Assembly (NCBI RefSeq): GCF_900444995.1
Contig: NZ_UAPQ01000003.1
Coordinates: 1 to 51,562 of the forward strand
Origin: Actinomyces bovis
Lineage (GTDB): Bacteria > Actinomycetota > Actinomycetes > Actinomycetales > Actinomycetaceae
Reading direction: 5' to 3'
Length of the DNA: 51,562 nucleotides
Shown: positions 42,650 through 50,507 of the stretch, in pieces
Layout of the letters: each line of letters opens with the position of its first letter
Position numbering within the stretch: the first letter of the stretch is position 1
Position numbers and translations under genes: made by a program
The notes under the pieces: model-generated
Told to the model about the DNA's origin: nothing
The model's input: the letters and a program-made list of their open reading frames with translations, nothing else
Databases searched by the model: none

Positions 42650-43558
42650 TTAACGCAGGACCTCGGTCTCCTGCACCTGTGATCGCTCCCAGCCGTGACG
42701 CTGCGCCCATCCCTCAGGCACCACCAATGGCAGGGCGCCTTCTGCAACGATCTGGCGCAGCAGCGCCTCCGGCATCAGGTTTTCCCCCAAACAGTTGGGT
42801 TTGCCGGTGCCGTGGTAGTCGGAGGAACCGGATTGAGCCAGCCCCAGGCTCTCCGCCAGCTCGCGGGCAGCGCGGCGGGCGGCGGCGTCGTGATCGCGGT
42901 GATCCACTTCCAGGGCGGCCAGGCCTGCCTCTGCCATGGCGGCGAAGGTCTGGTCTGGCACTAGACGCCGCTGGCGTTTGGAGGCGCGCGGGTGGGCGGC
43001 CACTGGCACTCCCCCAGCCGCCCGCACCAGTGCACAGGCTTCCACCGGGTCCAGGGCCCAGTGGCGCACGTAGTAGGGCGAATCGGTAGCTAGGGGCTCG
43101 GCAAAAGCAGCGCTGCGGTCCGGGAAGGATCCTGCGGCCACCAAGGCATCAGCAATATGGGGACGGCCGATGGTGTGGGAGTCGGCGGCCTGGGTGAGCA
43201 CGTCCTCCCAGGTGATGGGGTAGTCCTCCGCCAGGAGTTCCACCATGCGCTGGGCGCGGGTGTCGCGGGTGTCGCGGGAGCGGGCGAAGGCGGCTTGAAG
43301 GGCTGGGTCTGCAGGATTGTGCAGGTAAGACAGCAGATGGAGGGTGACGCCGTCAGCGGCGCAGGAGATCTCCGTTCCGCGCAACAGGGCCACACCACTG
43401 GTGGCGACGGCGGCCTCCGCCTCTTCCCAGCCGGCGGTGGTGTCATGGTCAGTTAGGCCGACGACGTCCAGGTCAGCTTGCACTGCGGCAACCATGAGGG
43501 CGGTTGGGCTGTCGGTTCCGTCTGAGCAGGCGGAGTGAGTGTGAGGATCGATGCGCAC
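42650..43558 (-). CDS. PHP-domain metal-dependent phosphoesterase (TrpH/RNase AM-like)
   Basis: 302 residues from GTG 43558. The PHP domain holds the metal ligands His6, His8 and Asp13 (DPHTHSACSDGT), His38 (LTDHDT), a Glu in RGTEISC, and the late His-containing motifs VAAHPR and SSDYHGTGK. The family acts on 3',5'-nucleotide bisphosphates or short RNA 5' ends. The frame is open to 43606, but family members start with this RID-HTHS motif. TACACT sits exactly six bases before the GTG, so I take that start (leaderless). Confidence 0.9.
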   Translation of the reverse strand: MRIDPHTHSACSDGTDSPTALMVAAVQADLDVVGLTDHDTTAGWEEAEAAVATSGVALLRGTEISCAADGVTLHLLSYLHNPADPALQAAFARSRDTRDTRAQRMVELLAEDYPITWEDVLTQAADSHTIGRPHIADALVAAGSFPDRSAAFAEPLATDSPYYVRHWALDPVEACALVRAAGGVPVAAHPRASKRQRRLVPDQTFAAMAEAGLAALEVDHRDHDAAARRAARELAESLGLAQSGSSDYHGTGKPNCLGENLMPEALLRQIVAEGALPLVVPEGWAQRHGWERSQVQETEVLR

Positions 43559-43570
43559 CAGCCCAGTGTA
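43559..43570 (-). promoter_or_regulatory. Leaderless -10 box of the PHP gene
   Basis: TACACT (complement at 43565-43570), six bases, then GTG 43558. Confidence 0.55.
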
Positions 43571-43766
43571 GGGAGCGCCTCTGACACAAACTGCCTGCGC
43601 CTGCATCGCCTTGACGTCGCTCCCCCACTGCGCTCAGGCCGCCCGTCTGCCCGCCTTCAACCAGGCGCAGCATCAGGGCGGCCCCCGGCACCCAGACCGC
43701 CCCCTGCCCTGCCTCTAGGCAAGGTGCGGATTCGGTCTGCGGCGGCGGCGGTGCCACCATAGCCCT

Positions 43767-45440
43767 ATGACTGACCAGACCGACCCGCGCACCAGCAAGC
43801 CCGCCGCATCCGCCCAGCCCGCAAACAACCGCACGCCAGAGCCTCCCGCTCAGGCCCCGCAGTCTCAGGCCACCGCCGCCCAGGCCCCGCAGTCCCTGGC
43901 CCAGCGCGGCAACAACCGCTCTCACAAGCCCAATAACCAGGCTTTCCGCGACTTCATTGCCTCTGGTTGGGGGCCGCGTCCGGCCGGTCTGCCGGAGCGC
44001 TCAGACTCCGCCGAGTGGGCGCAGCGCCGTCGGGCACGACTGGGGGCGCTTTTCGCGGGTGAGCGCCTGGTGATTCCGGCTGGCCCACTGGTCACCCGCA
44101 ACAATGACTGCGACTACCGCTTCCGGCCTTTCTCGGCCTTCGCGCACCTGGCGGGCACGGGCACGGATTTCGAACCCGATGCCGTGCTGGTGCTGGACCC
44201 GCTAACCGTGCCGGGTGCTGAGGTACCCGCTGGGGAGCCCACCCATGAGACCGTGCTGTACTTCCGGCCGCGCGCCTCCCGGGGTTCAGAGGAGTTCTAC
44301 GGCGACCCGCGCTATGGCGAGCTGTGGGTGGGAGTGCGCCCCTCCATTGCGGAGGTGGAGTCTCGCACCGGCATCCGTTGCGCACATATTGACACCCTGC
44401 CAGATGCCCTGGCCAAGGACGCGGGCCCTGACGCCGTGCAGTTGCGCGTGATGGCTCAAGCTGACCCGGCCGTCACCGCCCTGGTGGCCAGCGTGCGCCA
44501 GGCCGCCGGACTGTTGGAGGCCACTGAGGAGTCCCAGTTGGCCACCACGGCCCTGGATGATGCTCTGGCTGAGGCGGCTAGCGAGCTACGCCTGTGCAAG
44601 GACGAGTGGGAGGTAGCCCAGCTGCAGGCAGCGGTGGATGCCACCAAGGCTGGTTTTGATGACCTGATCCGCTCCATTCCCCGGGCCAAGGGGCACTGGC
44701 GCGGCGAGCGGGTGCTAGAAGGCGCCTTTGGCGCCAAGGCTAGGGAGGAGGGCAACGGCCTGGGCTACGAGACCATTGCCGCAGCCGGCAATCACGCCAA
44801 CACGCTGCACTGGATCTGCAATGACGGGCCGGTGCGTCCGGGAGAGATGGTGCTGGTAGACGCCGGTGTGGAGGTGGACTCATTGTACACGGCGGATGTG
44901 ACCCGCACGATCCCGGTGGACGGGCGTTTTACTGCGGCGCAGCGGCGCGTATATGAGGCGGTGCTGGAGGCGGCTGACGCTTCCTTCGCCCGGGCAGCGA
45001 CGCCGGGCTGTCGTTTCCGGGATCTGCACGCTGCCGCTATGGAGGTGCTGGCTGCCCGCCTGGAGGAGTGGGGCATGCTGCCTGAGGGCGTGACGGCGGC
45101 AGACTCCCTGGCTGCTGATGGGCAGTTCCATCGACGTTGGATGGTGCACGGCACCAGTCACCACCTGGGCCTGGATGTGCACGACTGTGCGCAGGCCCGC
45201 CGGGAGATGAGTATGGAGACACTGTTGTTGCCGGGCATGGTTTTCACGATTGAGCCGGGCCTGTACTTCCGTGAGGATGACCTGCTGGTGCCAGAGGAGC
45301 TGCGGGGCATGGCGGTGCGCATTGAGGACGACGTCGTGATTCGGCCCGATGGCCGCCCGGAGTACCTGACAGCGGCTATTCCACGCCGCCCTGACGAGGT
45401 GGAGGCTTGGGTCAGCGGCCTAATTGAGGCCAAGGCCTGA
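43767..45440 (+). CDS. pepP: Xaa-Pro aminopeptidase (M24B)
   Basis: 557 residues. It removes the N-terminal residue before proline. A Pro/Ala/Gln-rich tail (1-55) comes first, then the AMP_N domain (about 58-240), then the creatinase-fold catalytic domain. Metal ligands are Asp365 (LVDAGVEVDS), Asp377 (TADVTRTI), a His in HGTSHHLGLDVHD, a Glu in FTIEPGLYF and a Glu in VRIEDDVVI. The low-complexity tail is unusual for the family but shared by many actinobacterial members (from memory). No clear ribosome site precedes ATG 43767. Confidence 0.94.
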   Translation: MTDQTDPRTSKPAASAQPANNRTPEPPAQAPQSQATAAQAPQSLAQRGNNRSHKPNNQAFRDFIASGWGPRPAGLPERSDSAEWAQRRRARLGALFAGERLVIPAGPLVTRNNDCDYRFRPFSAFAHLAGTGTDFEPDAVLVLDPLTVPGAEVPAGEPTHETVLYFRPRASRGSEEFYGDPRYGELWVGVRPSIAEVESRTGIRCAHIDTLPDALAKDAGPDAVQLRVMAQADPAVTALVASVRQAAGLLEATEESQLATTALDDALAEAASELRLCKDEWEVAQLQAAVDATKAGFDDLIRSIPRAKGHWRGERVLEGAFGAKAREEGNGLGYETIAAAGNHANTLHWICNDGPVRPGEMVLVDAGVEVDSLYTADVTRTIPVDGRFTAAQRRVYEAVLEAADASFARAATPGCRFRDLHAAAMEVLAARLEEWGMLPEGVTAADSLAADGQFHRRWMVHGTSHHLGLDVHDCAQARREMSMETLLLPGMVFTIEPGLYFREDDLLVPEELRGMAVRIEDDVVIRPDGRPEYLTAAIPRRPDEVEAWVSGLIEAKA

Positions 45441-45493
45441 GGGCCACGCTGCTGCGGGCGTCTCGCTGACGCCTTTCTGACACCACTGGAAGC

Positions 45494-45528
45494 GTCGGCA
45501 TGCACCGATATAATCGGTGTATGCCGAC
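45494..45528 (+). promoter_or_regulatory. ArsR operator: palindrome over the -10 box and start codon
   Basis: 16-bp arms (45494-45509 and 45513-45528; 15 of 16 match) flank three bases. TATAAT (45509-45514) is at the centre and the arsR ATG (45521) lies inside the right arm. A protein bound here would block both RNA polymerase and, on the leaderless mRNA end, nothing else is needed. This fits autoregulation by the ArsR protein (inference). Confidence 0.75.
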
Positions 45529-45889
45529 ATTTCATGATCTGCTTCCAACTGACCTTTCCGACGACGCCGACGCCGTCGACAACTCCCGCGCCCTCGCCAC
45601 GCTGCTCACAGCACTGAGCGACCCAACCCGTCTGGCAATGCTCGCGCATCTGCGTGGGGGCGAGCACCAGGTTGGCGAGCTAGCCGCCCACCTAGGACTC
45701 GCACAGTCCACCGTTTCCCAACACCTTGGGGTCCTGCGCGACGCCGGACTGATCTCTACACACTCACACGGACGGGCCCGCGTCAGCCGCCTAGAACACA
45801 GTGATGAGCTAACCGCCCTGCTAGTCACCGCAGAGGCACTGCGCCGAGCCGTCAGCACCCAGGCCGCTCCCGCGGAGAGGTCACTATGA
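45521..45889 (+). CDS. ArsR/SmtB family metal-responsive repressor
   Basis: 122 residues from ATG 45521. The winged helix-turn-helix is complete: LLTALSDPTRLAMLAHL, VGELAAHLGLAQSTVSQHLGVLRDAGLI and the wing STHSHGRARVSRLEH. No CxC motif is present, so it is not an arsenic-type (alpha-3) sensor. His residues in the wing and the C-terminal helix suggest Zn, Cd, Co or Ni sensing (inference). The upstream ATG at 45500 in frame would place the operator inside the gene; TATAAT exactly six bases before 45521 supports the shorter form. It overlaps the CDF gene by 4 bases (ATGA). Confidence 0.92.
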   Translation: MPTFHDLLPTDLSDDADAVDNSRALATLLTALSDPTRLAMLAHLRGGEHQVGELAAHLGLAQSTVSQHLGVLRDAGLISTHSHGRARVSRLEHSDELTALLVTAEALRRAVSTQAAPAERSL

Positions 45890-46797
45890 GCCACTCCCAC
45901 CACCACGGCGCAGCTGCCCCCACCTCCAGACTGGCCATCGCCTTAGGTCTTACCAGCCTGGTACTTCTTGGCGAGGTGGTCGTTGGACTGCTAACCGGCT
46001 CTTTGGCCCTGCTGGCCGACGCCGGACACATGGCCACCGACTCCATCGGCCTAGTGGTAGCGCTGCTCGCCGCCCATCTCTCCACCCGCCCCGCCACCGA
46101 CACCTGCACTTGGGGCTTGCGGCGCGCAGAAGTTATCGGCGCCGCACTCCAGGCCTCAGCTCTGGTACTTGTGGGCATAAGCGTGTCAGTGCATGCCGTT
46201 ATGCATCTGTTCTCACCGCCAGAACTTCGCCCCGCAGGAGTGCTCGCCATGGGGGTGGTGGGGCTGGCAGCCAATATGGCCTCCCTGGCAGTGCTGGCAG
46301 GGAAACGCGAGGAAAACCTGAATTTGCGAGCTGCCTTCCTGGAAGTCCTGGGAGACGCACTCGGCTCGGTAGCAGTGATCGGTGCCGCCATCACCACTGC
46401 GCTAACCGGCTGGCAGCGGGCCGACGCCGTCGCCTCCCTGCTGATCGCCGCACTAATAGTGCCGCGGGCTGTGGTGCTGCTGCGAGCAGCTGGGGCCGTC
46501 CTCCTAGACCTGTCCCCCGCCGGCCTGGACCTGGGCCAGGTGCGCCAGCATTTGCTAGGCCTAGATGACGTCCTCAGCGTCCATGATCTGCATGCGTGGA
46601 GCGTTTCCACCGATCTGCCGGTGTTGACCGCCCATGTGGTCATCAGCGAGGAGGCAGCGACTCAAGGCAGCGGGGAGGAGGTGCTGGACGCCCTGCAAAA
46701 CTGCGTGGCGGAGCACTTCCCGCTCAAGGTCAGGCACACAACCTTTCAGCTTGAGCCGCCCTTCCACCAGACGCACGAGGCAGCCCTCTGCTCCTAA
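45886..46797 (+). CDS. Cation diffusion facilitator (CDF) metal efflux transporter
   Basis: 303 residues, six membrane helices and a cytoplasmic domain. It exports divalent cations against protons, probably zinc or a similar metal. The His-rich N-terminus (MSHSHHHG) is typical of zinc CDFs. The helix-2 metal site is His48xxxAsp52 (ADAGHMATDS). In helix 5 the usual HxxxD is Glu153xxxAsp157 (FLEVLGDALGS), an unusual substitution. The C-terminal domain has VHDLHAWSVSTDLPVLTAHV. It is co-transcribed with and coupled to arsR, so metal-induced expression is expected. Confidence 0.94.
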   Translation: MSHSHHHGAAAPTSRLAIALGLTSLVLLGEVVVGLLTGSLALLADAGHMATDSIGLVVALLAAHLSTRPATDTCTWGLRRAEVIGAALQASALVLVGISVSVHAVMHLFSPPELRPAGVLAMGVVGLAANMASLAVLAGKREENLNLRAAFLEVLGDALGSVAVIGAAITTALTGWQRADAVASLLIAALIVPRAVVLLRAAGAVLLDLSPAGLDLGQVRQHLLGLDDVLSVHDLHAWSVSTDLPVLTAHVVISEEAATQGSGEEVLDALQNCVAEHFPLKVRHTTFQLEPPFHQTHEAALCS

Positions 46798-46820
46798 GTC
46801 ACCTGTCTTAGTGGCGGAGT

Positions 46821-47684
46821 TCAGCGGTTGGAGTCTCGATAGCGTTTACGAGTGGGCTGGGGAATGTGTACAGACTCTGTGCGACCCTCCCCCTCCAGAT
46901 GCTCCCGCGCAAAAGCTAGAGCACTGGCTAGGCCCTCCCGCCGCTGCTGCGGCGTCATAGAGCGGGTGGCTACCTCTACCACCACATTGCCCCCACGCGC
47001 CTCAAAGCCGGTGGCTTGCAGGTGGCGGAGTACTCCAGCACAGTCCTGGTTTCCTTGACCAGGCAGCAGGTGGTCATCCAGGGGGCCAGGCACGCCGTCT
47101 GTTAGGTGCAGATGCTTAAGGGTGGGACCTAGGGCGCGCGCCATGGCTAGGGCGTCGGCGCCCGAGGTGGCGGCGTGGGAAATGTCTAGAGTGACTGAGC
47201 GGTATCCCTGTCCCACCGGATCCCAGGTCGGTGAGTAGGCCTGGAATTCGCGGGTGGAGCGGGCTTTGCGGGTGCGCCAGGTGAACATGTTCTCTACCGC
47301 GAGCGCCAAGCCACACTCGTTCTCGCGCCAGCGGATTCCCCGCACGAACTCTTTGGCGTAGCGGGTCTGCCAGAAGAAAGGCGGGTGAATGACGACGGCA
47401 GGGGCGCCCACAGCCTGGGCTAACTCGATAGAGCGGTCGATCTTGTCCCACGGATCCACCCCGAATACGGAGCGCGTCAGGATCAGGGTGGGGGCGTGAA
47501 TTGCCAGCACTGGCTGCTGGTACTGCTGACTGAGGGCGCTTAGCCTTTCGGCGTCCTGGGTGAGGCGCTCAGACCAGACCATGACCTCCACACCGTCGTA
47601 GCCCAACTCGGCGGACAGGCGGAAGGTCTCCGCGCAGTCGCCGGGCAGCACGGAGGAGGTGGACAGCCCCACGGGGATACTCAT
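46821..47684 (-). CDS. Sugar phosphate isomerase/epimerase family (xylose isomerase-like TIM barrel)
   Basis: 287 residues. The AP-endonuclease-2/xylose isomerase-like TIM barrel is seen in its strand ends: VGLSTSSVLP, YDGVEVMVW, VLAIHAPT, APAVVIHPPFFW, LALAVENM, SVTLDISHAA, LKHLHLTD and NVVVEVATRS. His, Glu and Asp residues at these ends form a likely metal site. The substrate cannot be predicted. The ribosome site AAAGGAG lies about 8 bases before the ATG. It is convergent with the CDF gene, which ends 23 bases away. Confidence 0.88.
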   Translation of the reverse strand: MSIPVGLSTSSVLPGDCAETFRLSAELGYDGVEVMVWSERLTQDAERLSALSQQYQQPVLAIHAPTLILTRSVFGVDPWDKIDRSIELAQAVGAPAVVIHPPFFWQTRYAKEFVRGIRWRENECGLALAVENMFTWRTRKARSTREFQAYSPTWDPVGQGYRSVTLDISHAATSGADALAMARALGPTLKHLHLTDGVPGPLDDHLLPGQGNQDCAGVLRHLQATGFEARGGNVVVEVATRSMTPQQRREGLASALAFAREHLEGEGRTESVHIPQPTRKRYRDSNR

Positions 47685-47719
47685 GGCTCAGCTCCTTTGC
47701 CGCTGCCTGTGCTGGGCTC

Positions 47720-48481
47720 TTAGTGTCTCAGGTAGGGGTCGTCCAGGTCTGGGTGGTTTGGCTTTGGCGGTTCGGAGGCCGCGCTGGGGGTGGTTTCTGG
47801 CGACCCGGCGGGGGTGGTTTCTGCGGTGGAGTTGCCAGGGGTGGCCTCATCTAGGCGCACACCGAAGCGAGGCTTCTCGTCTGGGCGTGAACCGAAGGCA
47901 GTGGGGGCGGCCTCGCCGTTGGTGGCCCGGGCTTGACGGCGTTCCTCGGCGCGTTTGGCGGCTAGGCCGCCACGCAGCAGGTTGCCGGGCACCTGGGTGA
48001 GGCCCTGAGCTGCCTCGCGAGCCCGCTCTGCGGCCAGGATTGAGTAGCGGGAGGCCACCACTTGGCTGATGGAGGTGAAGTCTCGTTTGCCGCGAGACAA
48101 GGCGTAGGCGGCCAGCTGGAAGAGCATTCCCCAAACGACCCCTAGGAGCACGCAGGCGAAGAACAGGTTGCTGGTGGCGCCATTGGGGTTGAACAGGGCC
48201 ATCATTGCGGCAAAGAACATGCCGATCCACAGGCCTGAGCCGGCGCCGGCAGCGGCGGCACGTCCCCAGCTCATGCGCCCGGTGATGCGCTCCACTTGCC
48301 GCAGGTCGGTGCCCACAATGGTCAGGTGTTGCACGGGAAAACCACTGTCTGACAGGGAGTCCACAGCAAACTGGGCTTCCGCGTAGGTGGCGAATGAGGC
48401 TACCTCCTCCCCTACGGGCATTCCGCTAGCGAGGCGGTTGGTCGGGCCGTTTGGGGCAAGGTGGTTAGGGAGTTGGCTCAT
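47720..48481 (-). CDS. General stress protein 17M-like (YflT domain) membrane protein
   Basis: 253 residues. The N-terminal region (VGEEVASFATYAEAQFAVDSLSDSGFPVQHLTIVGTDLR) is the YflT/GSP17M domain. Two membrane helices follow (GAGSGLWIGMFFAAMMALF and FFACVLLGVVWGMLFQLAAYAL), then a long Pro/Thr/Glu-rich tail. The role is unknown; such genes are often near magnesium-transport-like proteins in actinobacteria. GACGAT lies six bases before the ATG, similar to the blocks before the DUF2505 and OsmC genes. It is divergent from the PRC-MgtE_N gene, with 66 bases between. Confidence 0.82.
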   Translation of the reverse strand: MSQLPNHLAPNGPTNRLASGMPVGEEVASFATYAEAQFAVDSLSDSGFPVQHLTIVGTDLRQVERITGRMSWGRAAAAGAGSGLWIGMFFAAMMALFNPNGATSNLFFACVLLGVVWGMLFQLAAYALSRGKRDFTSISQVVASRYSILAAERAREAAQGLTQVPGNLLRGGLAAKRAEERRQARATNGEAAPTAFGSRPDEKPRFGVRLDEATPGNSTAETTPAGSPETTPSAASEPPKPNHPDLDDPYLRH

Positions 48482-48535
48482 GGCGCTATCGTCCCATGCT
48501 GGCCCGGGCGGTTACCTGTCAGTACGCCGGGCGCT

Positions 48536-48547
48536 TAGTCTGGAACA
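48536..48547 (+). promoter_or_regulatory. Leaderless -10 box of the PRC-MgtE_N gene
   Basis: TAGTCT (48536-48541), six bases, then GTG 48548. A possible -35 TTACCT lies 18 bases upstream. Confidence 0.6.
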
Positions 48548-49837
48548 GTGGAAAACTCCAGGTCACGCTCCAACCGCGTGTTTGTGGCTCGTCTCGTGGG
48601 CACCACCGTCTTCGACCCAATTGGGGATGCGATCGGTCGGGTCCACGACGTCGTCGTGCTTATCCAGCTGCGCGGTAATCCGCGCGCGGTGGGCCTGGTC
48701 ATTGAGGTAGCCGGGCGCCGCCGAGTGTTCATGCCCCTGTCCCGGGTGACGGCCATTGAGCCGGGTGCGGTGATTACCACCGGGCTTATGAATATTCGCC
48801 GTTTTGAACAACGGGCGGTGGAGACCCTGGTGATGGCTGAGCTCTTTGACCGGATGGTCACCATGCGCGATGGCTCCGGCACCGTGACGATCCGTGACGT
48901 GGCTATGGAGAAGGACCGGGGTCTGGATTGGAAAGTCACCCGCCTGTTCGTGCAGCGCGCCTCCTCTGGTCCACTGGGTCTACGCCGAGGGGAGACCATG
49001 AATGTGCGCCCGGAGGAGGTTACGGGTCTGGCCGGCTCAGCCGAGCAACAGGGGGCCACCGCGCTGCTGGCCACCATGGAAGACCTTAAGGCCGCGGACC
49101 TGGCCGACGTGCTCTCCGACCTGCCCCTGCCCCGCCAGATCGAGGTGGCGGCGGAGCTCACTGACGCGCGTTTGGCGGACGCGGTGGAGGAGCTTTCTGA
49201 TGACGATGCCGTCGCCCTGCTTTCGGGCCTAGACGCGGCCCGCGCCGCTGACGTCCTAGACAATATGCAGCCCGACGACGCCGCTGACTTGGTGGCTGAG
49301 CTGCCACAGACCAAGGCCGACGAGCTGCTGGAGTTAATGCAGCCCGCAGAGGCGGAGGATGTGCGCCGTCTGCTCACCTACGACGAATACACCGCCGGTG
49401 GGTTGATGACTACTGAGCCGATTATTTTGCCGCCGGAGGCCACGGTGGCTACCTTCCTGGCGCGGGCGCGCAAAGCAGAGGTCTCTCCGGCTTTGGCCAC
49501 GGTGGCCTTTGTCTGCCGTCCGCCACTGGAAACCCCCACCGGTAAGTACCTGGGCATGGTGCACCTGCAGCGAGCTTTGCGTGAGCGCCCGCAGGCACCG
49601 GTAGGTTCACTGCTGGACAAGGGCTTGGATGAGGTGCTGGCGGAGGATTCCATTGGCACGGTCACCCGTCTACTGGCCACCTACAACCTCACAGCCCTGC
49701 CCGTGTTGGATGAGGCGGGGCGCCTGCTGGGTGCAGTGTCGGTGGATGACGTGTTGGACCACCTGATGCCGGATGACTGGCGTGAGGCAGATGAGGCGGT
49801 CACTGACCAGATGATTGAGAGGAGCGCGAATGGCTGA
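48548..49837 (+). CDS. PRC-barrel, MgtE_N and CBS domain protein, no membrane part
   Basis: 429 residues. The order is PRC-barrel-like region (about 10-150: RVFVARLVGTTVFDPIGDAIG), MgtE intracellular N-terminal helical repeats (about 165-280: TALLATMEDLKAADLADVLSDL, DAADLVAELPQTKADELLELM) and a CBS pair (about 285-415: TYDEYTAGGLMTTEPIILPPEA). The membrane channel of true MgtE transporters is missing, so it is a cytosolic Mg2+- or nucleotide-sensing protein (inference). The start is GTG, leaderless. It overlaps the DUF1003 gene by 8 bases. Confidence 0.9.
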   Translation: MENSRSRSNRVFVARLVGTTVFDPIGDAIGRVHDVVVLIQLRGNPRAVGLVIEVAGRRRVFMPLSRVTAIEPGAVITTGLMNIRRFEQRAVETLVMAELFDRMVTMRDGSGTVTIRDVAMEKDRGLDWKVTRLFVQRASSGPLGLRRGETMNVRPEEVTGLAGSAEQQGATALLATMEDLKAADLADVLSDLPLPRQIEVAAELTDARLADAVEELSDDDAVALLSGLDAARAADVLDNMQPDDAADLVAELPQTKADELLELMQPAEAEDVRRLLTYDEYTAGGLMTTEPIILPPEATVATFLARARKAEVSPALATVAFVCRPPLETPTGKYLGMVHLQRALRERPQAPVGSLLDKGLDEVLAEDSIGTVTRLLATYNLTALPVLDEAGRLLGAVSVDDVLDHLMPDDWREADEAVTDQMIERSANG

Positions 49838-50438
49838 GCAGCTAGACCAGCCGCTGTCTGAGGCGCGCGCCCGCTGGTTGCGCTGGTTGCGCCCCCGCCG
49901 GGCCACCAATTCGGATGGTTTTGGGCGCTTCGCGGAGACCACGGCCCGTTTTATGGGCTCACCAAAGTTCCTCCTGTACATGACAGTGTTCGTGATCGCC
50001 TGGATCACAGCAAATGTGGTGTTGGCCCAAGCCACGGCGGACAAGGCCTGGGACCCTTACCCCTTCATCTTGCTGAATCTGGCTTTCTCCACACAGGCCT
50101 CCTATTCGGCTCCCCTGATCTTGTTGGCTCAGAATCGGCAGGATGACCGTGACCGCGTGCTGGCGGAGCAGGACCGCCAGCGCGCCCAGCGCAACCTGGA
50201 GGACACCGAGTACCTAACCCGGGAGATTGCCGCCTTGCGCCTTGCTATCAACGAGGTGGCCACCCGTGACTTTGTGCGCTCAGAGCTGCGGGACATGCTG
50301 GAGGAGATTCTGATGGAGGAACGGCGTACCCGCGCGGAGCTGCACGAAGACATCCAGGAGTTGGAGGAGCCGGAAGACGGCGAATCTGCAGCAGACCTCG
50401 GGCCGGACGGCGCCCGGCCTGCTGATCCGCGGCCCTGA
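49830..50438 (+). CDS. DUF1003 family membrane protein
   Basis: 202 residues from ATG 49830, with GAGAGGA about 7 bases upstream. Two membrane helices (FLLYMTVFVIAWITANVVL and PYPFILLNLAFSTQASYSAPLILLAQ) form the DUF1003 signature, ending in AQNRQDDRDR. A long charged coiled-coil-like tail follows (LEEILMEERRTRAELHEDIQELEE) and a Pro/Asp-rich end. Function is unknown. It overlaps the PRC-MgtE_N gene, so the two are co-expressed and may act together. Confidence 0.9.
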   Translation: MAEQLDQPLSEARARWLRWLRPRRATNSDGFGRFAETTARFMGSPKFLLYMTVFVIAWITANVVLAQATADKAWDPYPFILLNLAFSTQASYSAPLILLAQNRQDDRDRVLAEQDRQRAQRNLEDTEYLTREIAALRLAINEVATRDFVRSELRDMLEEILMEERRTRAELHEDIQELEEPEDGESAADLGPDGARPADPRP

Positions 50439-50495
50439 GCCGCACCCAAGCGGCCTGGCGGCAGAGGCTGTGCACGGCGTCGATTCACCACGCCC

Positions 50496-50507
50496 TAAGA
50501 TGACGTC
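50496..50507 (+). promoter_or_regulatory. Leaderless -10 box of mrp
   Basis: TAAGAT (50496-50501), six bases, then ATG 50508. Confidence 0.6.

Noticed and set aside
43256..43280. Short tandem repeat GTGTCGCGG inside the PHP gene
   Set aside because: Two and a part units coding for Asp-Thr-Arg repeats in frame. It is ordinary coding slippage and too short to mean more.
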